From a virus, in the IMG/VR virus record IMGVR_UViG_3300044655_000769, positions 1-41,461 of that record: a stretch of DNA of 41,461 nucleotides. The stretch is one strand, 5' to 3'. The notes beneath the pieces are model-generated. The model did no database searches. It saw only the letters and a list, made by a program, of their open reading frames with translations, and was not told where the DNA came from. Both the position numbers and the translations under genes were made by a program. Shown piece after piece: positions 30,980-39,700 of the stretch. The first letter of the stretch is position 1, and each line of letters opens with the position of its first letter.

Positions 30980-33097
30980 TTAGAAAGCTGGTGGTCCAGA
31001 TCTTATAATATAATTCATTGCCAAGAAAGGATTCATTAAACCTACTGGTGTTGCTAGTGTCACTCCTACGGCTTTTTTTACTCCGCCGCTGTCTTTGAGA
31101 TATTGTGCCTGTCCCGGAGCTGTCGGTCCAGGTCCAGAGGTGGCCAACGGATCAAGTGTTGTTGTAAGTGCGACTGCAGAATAGTCTTGAGTGGGGGTTG
31201 ACAGAGAATGACTGTGTTCTGGTAGATTTGGCAATGTTAACGCTACAGAACTTTGTCCAGCTGAGCCTCCAAGTATTGTGGCCTGCACGTCTGGAACCCG
31301 GCCTGCAACACCGCCACCTGCATCTACGTAAGGACCTGTAATAGTTGGCACAGTGCCTGCATTATCCATATTATCCTTACCAAGTGCGAATCTACCTCTG
31401 AGATCAGGTAATCTAAATGTGTTCACTCCCAGCAATGCTGTGACTCCATTATATGTGGTGCCGATCACATCATACAGGTCTGTATACTTTACCCTTTCAA
31501 TTTCTGAGCCGTCACAGAACAAGTAACCATCAGGAGCAGTAATACCCGCATACGGAAGAATAGCTCCTATCGGCACTGCTAGATCACCGAGAAATACTTC
31601 TCTAGTTTGTTTAAGAAGACCAGAACTAGCTAAAGTGCTTTCACTAGGCCTGTAGGTTAAAACAAAATCCCCTTTTTTGCCACGATTAGGTACTGGAGTT
31701 TCTTTACCCGCAATAATATTTGCTGTGAGTGTGGCATTAAGAATTTTTGTAGAACTACCAACTTGCCCGTCAAATTGCACAGCCGGTGAGATCACATCTC
31801 CTGCTAGTTGAAAACTGGTGATTGTGCTGAGAGATGTAGCAGTATTGGCGTTGCCACTGATGTTTCCCTCGAGCACGCCTTGTATAGTATCTGCAATGAT
31901 TGTTTTGGCACGTATATTATTGAAGCGTCTTGTTGTAGTGCCTATATCATACGTGTTTGTGATTTTTGGTATTATAACCGCGGTTTGTAGGACGCCAGTG
32001 ACGTCAATGCCGTCACCGACAATTATATTTTTTGCAACTGCAATTCCACCTTGAGTGACCATGCTACCATTATTTAAATTAGTGCTGGCTAAGCTACTGG
32101 TAGTAAAAAAAGAACCTGTGATTTTTGCATTGCCTTGGATGTCTAACGCTTCTAATGGGTTACTTTGATTTACTCCAACTTTGTTGTCAACAATTCTTAA
32201 AACTGTTGCTGGGATACCGTTTCGGTTTGTCTGTAGATCAATAGAACTGCCTGCAGAAGAATTATAGATGTTACTAGATGTTGTTGTAGCTGATAACTTA
32301 AATGTCTCGTCGGCCCCGATAGAAATACCGTTATTGTTTTTGATCTTTATTTCAAAATTAGTGGTATTGATGGTATCTGATCTAAGAAATGTTCCTGCAG
32401 CTTTTTCTACTCCGCCTACCAATAATGCTTGAGCATTTCTTGCTGTACCGTTCAGAACAGGTAAAAATCCCCCTACAAAATTTGCAATTTCACCCGAAGT
32501 TGCAGGAGCACTGATGTTAATACCTGATTTTATCAGATCAAATCCAGTGATCAGAGTCTTTGGTGTAAAACTGTCTTTACTAAAAATAATTACAGGAATG
32601 TCTGCAATATAAAATGTTAGAATAAATTTATCTAAGTTATCAGAATCTGATATTTTTTCTATAACCGGTCCATATCTCAAACCACCAACTGAACTCTCAA
32701 CTGGGCCAACTAATATCCAACGTGTGCCTGTAAATATCCGCAGTTGTTGATTAGTAGTGTCTACCCATAACTCTCCTACTTTACTGGTTTCTACTGAAGG
32801 TTGGCTAACTCCTTTTTGTATTCCAGATGCTGCCTTCCATGCAGTGTTATCCCATATTTTTAGAGTTTGTGTTCCGCTTGTGCTATCATACCAAAGCTGT
32901 CCTTCTACAGGATTAACTGGTTGATTAGTAGATGCAAAATTTTCCAGTAGTGATAAAAAATTCTCTGCGATAATCTGCCCGTAACCTGTGACATTTCTAC
33001 CAGGAAATGTCAAACTGGTATCTGTGCTGGATGTATTATCAAACACTGTGATTGGACTTTTATTTTCTTTGTCTGTGAAATTAACAATATATGGCAT
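30980..33097 (-). CDS. Short-tail-fibre-like protein with phage collar domain (705 aa)
   Basis: The N-terminal domain is the one shared with the three fibres downstream (GRNVTGYGQIIAENFLSLLE, VEGQLWYDST). Residues about 505-575 form a phage tail collar domain: VPIGAILPYAGITAPDGYLF, CDGSEI, then NTFRLPDLRGRFALGKDNM, as in T4 gp12 and many fibre proteins. A LPNLPEHSHSL block follows, with the His pair often seen after collar domains. T4 gp12 has 527 residues, so this is longer and fused to the marine-phage N-terminal domain. It probably serves as the baseplate-bound short fibre or distal adhesin. Confidence 0.87.
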   Translation of the reverse strand: MPYIVNFTDKENKSPITVFDNTSSTDTSLTFPGRNVTGYGQIIAENFLSLLENFASTNQPVNPVEGQLWYDSTSGTQTLKIWDNTAWKAASGIQKGVSQPSVETSKVGELWVDTTNQQLRIFTGTRWILVGPVESSVGGLRYGPVIEKISDSDNLDKFILTFYIADIPVIIFSKDSFTPKTLITGFDLIKSGINISAPATSGEIANFVGGFLPVLNGTARNAQALLVGGVEKAAGTFLRSDTINTTNFEIKIKNNNGISIGADETFKLSATTTSSNIYNSSAGSSIDLQTNRNGIPATVLRIVDNKVGVNQSNPLEALDIQGNAKITGSFFTTSSLASTNLNNGSMVTQGGIAVAKNIIVGDGIDVTGVLQTAVIIPKITNTYDIGTTTRRFNNIRAKTIIADTIQGVLEGNISGNANTATSLSTITSFQLAGDVISPAVQFDGQVGSSTKILNATLTANIIAGKETPVPNRGKKGDFVLTYRPSESTLASSGLLKQTREVFLGDLAVPIGAILPYAGITAPDGYLFCDGSEIERVKYTDLYDVIGTTYNGVTALLGVNTFRLPDLRGRFALGKDNMDNAGTVPTITGPYVDAGGGVAGRVPDVQATILGGSAGQSSVALTLPNLPEHSHSLSTPTQDYSAVALTTTLDPLATSGPGPTAPGQAQYLKDSGGVKKAVGVTLATPVGLMNPFLAMNYIIRSGPPAF

Positions 33098-33099
33098 GA

Positions 33100-33750
33100 T
33101 TATATCTCAGTGAATCCAGTTAAACTCTGCACACGGATAGTGTAGTCAATCTGTAACAGTCTGTTAAGACTTTTCTGCACAGGGTGAAACACCACGTGTG
33201 TTAATAGTTTTCCTTCAGCGCCGTTTTGGCCGATGCTTTTTAATCCTAATTCATCAAATACGAATTCACCATTCATGTCAACGCTGTTGTCAAATGCTTC
33301 TTGCTCTAATGGTTCTCCATAATCTAACAAGCAGCTGATCACAATATCACTATAAGTCGCTCCGCTGATATGTCTAATTTCCATTTTATTTCTCACAGGA
33401 TCTTGATTTTCAATAGCATTTTGATCAACTACTTTTTGGTAGGTTTGATTGTAGAGGCTAGAATTAACACCAACAGTATTGGGTGTAAGATAAGTGATAA
33501 GACCTGTGGGGTCGACTGTGGTTCCGCCTGTACCAAAAATCATCTGATACACTGTGCCGTATCCTTGATTACTAAGACTATTGACCATGGCCACACTCAT
33601 ATTTTCATAGTGAATAGCATTGCGTTTGTCTACAAAAATTTCTTTGGTCTCAGGATCGTGAATCTTGATATGACCTTCAAAATTAAATCCGCCTGTTTCG
33701 TTGGGTCGAGATTGTGTATTTTGAGCTGATTGATCTTGATTTTTAGGCAT
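33100..33750 (-). CDS. Virion structural-type protein (216 aa)
   Basis: Start placed at the ATG at 33750 (MPKNQDQSAQN). It lies 20 bases after the initiation point predicted for the late promoter at 33776 and has AAAGAGA upstream; in-frame ATGs at 33774, 33771 and 33810 would sit at or before initiation. After a polar N-terminus, the folded part shows FEGHIKIHDPETKEIFVDKR, NAIHYENMSVAM and a YQMIFGTGGTTVDPTGLITY block. I recall this pattern as a conserved structural protein next to fibre genes in marine T4-like phages. It may connect the giant protein upstream with the fibres. Confidence 0.78.
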   Translation of the reverse strand: MPKNQDQSAQNTQSRPNETGGFNFEGHIKIHDPETKEIFVDKRNAIHYENMSVAMVNSLSNQGYGTVYQMIFGTGGTTVDPTGLITYLTPNTVGVNSSLYNQTYQKVVDQNAIENQDPVRNKMEIRHISGATYSDIVISCLLDYGEPLEQEAFDNSVDMNGEFVFDELGLKSIGQNGAEGKLLTHVVFHPVQKSLNRLLQIDYTIRVQSLTGFTEI

Positions 33751-33775
33751 TTTTATCTCTTTTTGTTCCATCATG

Positions 33776-33783
33776 TATTTATT
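33776..33783 (-). promoter_or_regulatory. T4-type late promoter variant (AATAAATA on - strand)
   Basis: The + strand reads TATTTATT, one base from consensus. It overlaps the stop codon of the giant structural gene (TAA at 33779-33781). Predicted initiation at about 33770 gives a 20-base leader to the ATG at 33750, supporting that start for the 216-residue protein. Confidence 0.65.
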
Positions 33784-36700
33784 CAGGGATGTCAGTGGTC
33801 TTTTCCACAATGAATCTAGCCACCGACGTTACGCTATCTATTAGACTCACCCCATCTGCTGCTGTAGTATCGCCCCTTGTATACCAAGTTTGTCCTAGTC
33901 GTCTAAGCACAGTGACTCTGGTCCCAGCAGGCAAAGCAGCGGTTAATCTAATTTGCTGTGAAACACCGTCCACACTAAACTCAGCTTCTTGTGTTTGATC
34001 TGCATCAGGGCTTGCCGCTCCGTTAGTTTCGGTGTATACATCCTGTGGATCTTTTTTCAATCTACGACCTGCTGCAAAAACTTCAAGTTGATCGCACGGT
34101 CCATAAGTTAGCGGAATAGATTTTCTATACCAGAGACCGCTTCGTGAGCTTTTTACAGGAGTAAAATCTAATGGTCCAATCAGTAATGTGCTGCCGTCGC
34201 TGGTAAAATCAATCCGCTGTTGTGTTTCATTGTAAGGAATAGTTTCACTGTAACTCACGTCAGCAACCACAGTGTTTGTAGCATACGTTTCTGCGATTGA
34301 TGTTCCTTGCACTCCTCTGCGCAGCTGTCCAAGCACATTGCCTGTTTTCAGCATGTATTCAATGCGTTCACCGTCAATGAATATGGTTCCTGGTAAATTT
34401 CTAGATACGATCGGTTGCCCTAACAAACTAGCATCTGATACTTCTATGGTTGTATCAAAATATCTCAAAGGCTTTACTAATTTGCATGATGCTTTTGAAA
34501 ATCTGTTAAAGTGATACACATTTAACATGTCTTTGTGGATTTCGTACGCCGAGGGCAATTTGAAAATATCATTCCCAAAAGTAATTATTTTGACAGTATC
34601 ATCAAGGGTGGTCGTGACATTGAGATATACCACTGCTCTTGGCAGGCTCACAAAGTAATCTTTTTCTTGTTGAAGTCTGATGCCGTTTAAGTATACCCAT
34701 ACATAACTGGCCGATATAGGAGATCTAGACAATTGATAATTCACTTTGCCGCCTTTGGTTTCATCTTGAATAATATCCATAGAAGGATATTCACCAAACC
34801 AAGTAACATTAATTGCAGGGTATGTTGAATCAGATATTGTGGAATCTCCAGGAAATCCAAAATCAAATCCACTGTCAATAATTACATTATTTCCTTGTAT
34901 AAAATACTGTGCATTTAAATCGTTTTCAATTTTGATTTTATCGCCTACTGATAGCTTTTCTGGTTTGATGATCAATTCCTTAGTAGGACCGTTGAATGTA
35001 TAATCAATCACAAACGTGCTGGGATCATCATTGATGTAAACTCTTAGATTAGAAGGTAATATGCTACCTCCTGATTCAAACGGATCTACTCCAAGTATGA
35101 ACTGGTTGTTGGTGCCGTCATAAGTTACATAGTCGGTGTCTGGACCGTTAAGCAATTGACCGTTAACTTCCACAATCACAGAACTTAAAGCCGATCCTCT
35201 AGCTAACTCACTGAATCCGTTGAGATCAAAACTGCGTGTGCTGCCTTCGTAATAAAATGTTTGGGTATTTACATTTACTAGAGACAGACCCAATGAATCT
35301 ACATCCAACGATGCTGCTAGACATACGATTTTGATCACATCACCTGCCTGAGGCTTTATTGCAAATTCAACTAAAGTTTTTCCCACAGCATCTATAATAT
35401 CTGTGCTGTTGCGGAATCCTACATCAACCCGAGATCCATTTAATGTAACAAATACACCACTAGTAACATCATAGCCTGCATTAGTAAGAAATAATCCAGT
35501 GGTGCCATCTGCTATATAACTTTGATAATCTAATATACCAAGACCGCCAATACCTATGCTTAATATTTCCACTAGTTCACCTATTGCTGGTGCTGAAATA
35601 AAATTCACAGTTGCGGCGGAACGGTCTATAGTGTAATGTTGATTCAACGCTTTTGCAGTGTTATCAACATAAACAAACACTGAGGAATTTTCTAAAACTG
35701 TCTGACCTATAGCAAACACAGTGTCTTGACCATTAGAAATAGTAATCTTTGATTGTAACGCAGCTGCTCCGGATGTTTTGTTGTTGTATACTTTTATCGA
35801 AACACTGTCTATTACCTGTCCTGGTATATTTTCTTCAGGCGCCGGAATGTTATCTTTGTCAATGAACTTTCCACCTGTAATAGCAATTTCTTCTGCAGTT
35901 GCACCGGTGGCAGTGGCATAAGCAGAACTAATAGCTGACAACGATCCGCCGCTGAGTTTGGTATCTAATATGTTATCATCTGTAATTACCACAGATCCGT
36001 CGCTGTCTATCGGACGGAAAATAAGGATATCACCATCTTGGGTGCTGAGATACGGCCCTATTAATACCACAGCATTTACCCCATCACCTACAAACGTTGG
36101 CATTTCTGCTGCAGGATTAACACCTGTGCTAGAATCTTGTGCCGATGAATAATTTTCATCATCTACACGCACTGTGATGTTTGTGTTTTTACGTTTGATA
36201 TATATGTTGATTTGCTGCCCAGCTGCTGGTATATATGGTAACGTCACCGAGACGGTGCTGCCGTCCGCTACATGGTAATAATCTGAACTGAGCTCTACTG
36301 AATCCCAACTATCAGTAAACCAAGGTAGCGCATCCCAACCACCAGTGACATCGAATGTAGTGCCTTGTATTCTTACGCCACCAAAGTCAATACCAGTCAT
36401 GAGTTGGTTTAGTTCCTTGCCTATCATGCCTGTTTTTGGGTTATAGGACTTTTCTATTCTATTCACAGCATCTAATAACAAAATGTTCTTGTCATAGATC
36501 ACTGTGATTTCATCATTTATAGTTGGTGCAGTATTAAATGTCAGTTTTCCACGAAGTAAATTATAACCACCTGTGGGTTGATAATACAGAGATATCTGAT
36601 AGTCACTAGCCAACACAACCTGTGTTTTTTGTGTGGCAGATATTTTTCTAGTTACCTTGATTCGAGTTTTATCATTAGTTGGTGCATAATTTAAAAAGAA

Positions 36701-39700
36701 TACAGCACTACTACCGCCGGCAATGAATGTCTGTGTCTGCGAAAAATTTTCATAGATGCCGTTGGCCGAGAGTCTATCAAATTTCAAAGCGACATCAAAC
36801 ATACGCACTTGAGAATTTCCTATGATTGCAGTGGCTTTGGCCTGTACAGCAGTAGATGGATTTCCTCCTACCAATGTCACTGTTGGTGCTTTAAGATATC
36901 CTGAACCCTGAGTTAACATCTGTATGCCCGACACTCTACCATTTGAAATAAATGCTCTAGCGGTGGCACCAATTCCATCTCCTTCTATCAACACCCTAGG
37001 TGGAGTTAAGTATTCTGTGCCCTGCTGATATACCTCTATAGCTGTGACTGCGTAGCCTTTATTATCTGCCCACCATTTCCACGGATACTGTGATATTTCT
37101 GTTGATGATGCATTAACAGGATTAGCACGGCCGTCAAAGATTGAATATGACGGTGGAAGATCAAAATCAACCGCCGACGATGCATATGTTTCTGGTTGGT
37201 CATAACGGCTGATATACTCTCTAACTGTGGTTCTAAATGGTTTAACTTCGTTGATGTATTCTTGATAACTTGATAGATTATCATTTTTGTAATTTGGCGG
37301 GCTTGCTAGTGTGCCAATATTATGGGTGGCATTTAGGAAACTGGTTTTGAACACCCAATCCACATACTGCTGTTCGCTGAACACATGTCGTATCGAAGCA
37401 AAAAACAATTTGTTCCATTCTACTGCGTAATCTCCTACAAAAATATTTTCTTTTACTGCTGCAAAAATATTTCTAAGTTCTTGCGAATTTTCTATGTCAT
37501 AGGTTGTAGTGTCAAATGGTTGTGTATTATCGAACCCGACTCCAGTTACACCAGTGTCGTACAATGAAGAATTTATTTGTATTGTACCGTTTTGTCTACC
37601 AACTAGTAGATACTTGTCTAAAAATGTTTGACCTATTTCTTGAGTTTTTTGGAATTTAGCCCATCCGCCTGCAGCATATTCTTTGACTTTGATAATGTCA
37701 CCGATCATTACAAGGCTATCTATGACCTCATAAATGTTAGAATATTCTTTAACAACACGTAGATTATCACTGTATCCTGGTCTAACCCAATCTACTTTAT
37801 TCCAGTATGCTGTTGTGTCAAACGCTTGTGATCTACTACGGAAATATGTCTTGCGTAAATCATCCCAAGAATAAATGCTCCAGAAATTATTCAGCGTTGC
37901 ATCATTGTTTACTAACACAGAAAAATATCTCACCTCGACCTTGATCACACTGTATTTTTTACCACGATTGGTAACTACCACAGCTATTACTCTGCCTTGT
38001 CCATCAATGTGACATACTGCTGTGGCATTCAATCCATCACCGGTGATGATCACCGGGGGACCAATATAAATTCCAGGTTGTTCTTGATCGAATAATTCTT
38101 TAGGCTTGTATCCATATCCCGGATCTATTATATCTATTGTGTCTAATTCACCGTTGATTAAATTACCACGCAATACAGCACGTTTGGTATTGGTTGTTCC
38201 CACTGTCTGTAGATCTATTTCAGTGTCTACTGCAATGTCATAAAGATTCAATTTATCACTAGGAGCTGTATCAACTTTATTTAAATTAGTATATTCTATG
38301 ATTTCTGCAAAAGTTTCATTTAGTAATATATCATTGATGTATTCTATAACGATTTGTAATGCTAACAATCTGTCGACAAACATGGTCTGTCGAGGTCTAT
38401 ATTGTATACCGTATTTTTGTTTAGCTGGAAGATCGATATCAGGAATTTTATTTCCTGCGATATCCGAACCAACAAGACTGTCAATCCATTTGTTTTCTAA
38501 TTTCGGAGATGGTAAATTATCAGCCACTCCTTCTGTAAGCAATTGGTATTCGTTGTGAATTGGTCTCGGTGATTCCAAGCTGTTGTTAATTTGTAGATTC
38601 AACAACGCTGTATCAGACTGCATGATTGTTTTAAAATTATATGTGAGAAATTTATTGGATTCTATCAACGCAACAAAAGCTAGATTCGATCCTGCTGGAT
38701 TTGCAATTAATCCGGCCACCTCAGCAGCTGATTTTGTTCTGTCTGGCATATTGCTGGGTGTGACGGCTTTGCTTCTTACCCAATAATAATATAATGTTTC
38801 TGAGACAAGTCCAGTAGTTGGGCTAAAGAAAAATTTCACACTGTAAACATCATTGTTGGGATATAATGGTTGCCCGCTAACTCCTTGAGCCAGTCCTGCA
38901 TTAGTGTCTGCCAACGCTGCCCATTCATTAGGTAACAACACCGTCTCAACCCATTCATACACATCTATACTCGAACCCAACACCTGTTGATTCCAATTTC
39001 CTGTTTTATAAGCAGAATCTTTTTGTTCTGCATATTGAAATTTTGCAGTGCTGGTATTCCACCATAATTTTCCTACATTTTTTTCTAACCAGTTTATAGT
39101 TGTATCCACTACCACTTCATCCGTGCCTACTGAATACACCGCAGGATCGTATGGTGTTTTATACTTGATTTCTTGCTCAGCTATATTAAGAATTTTTCCT
39201 CTAGCTGCATCGACGAAATCTATGTCTTGTATTTTTACATTGTTTACATTGTCATAAAGTTCAATTTTTTTAATTTTTCTTAAATCTACCAATGGTCGTT
39301 GGCTTGTAAGCACAGTCCAACTTGCATCTGCACTAGCTGTGAACAGACGTGCTATGCCTTGATATGCTTTGGTAGATGTGTTTTTATAATAAGGTGATCC
39401 TACTAGTATTTTTGAACCTATACAGTCTATGCTGTGTCCAAATGATTCGTCTGTCTGTAGATCGCTGTCCAGTTTTTCTGTAAGAAAGAATATTTGATCT
39501 TTGTTGTCAAACACATAGACACCACCAGTAAATCCTTGATCAATATAAAATCTTGTTCTTGCATTATCAAATGTTGTGCCTTCCAGTAGATCAAAATTGA
39601 TAGAGAAAGGCGTTTTTGTATTTCTAGCACCGACTGCTATTTTAGAACTGTCTGGACTCACCGATACGGCAAAACCAAAATATTCATCAGCATAGATTTC

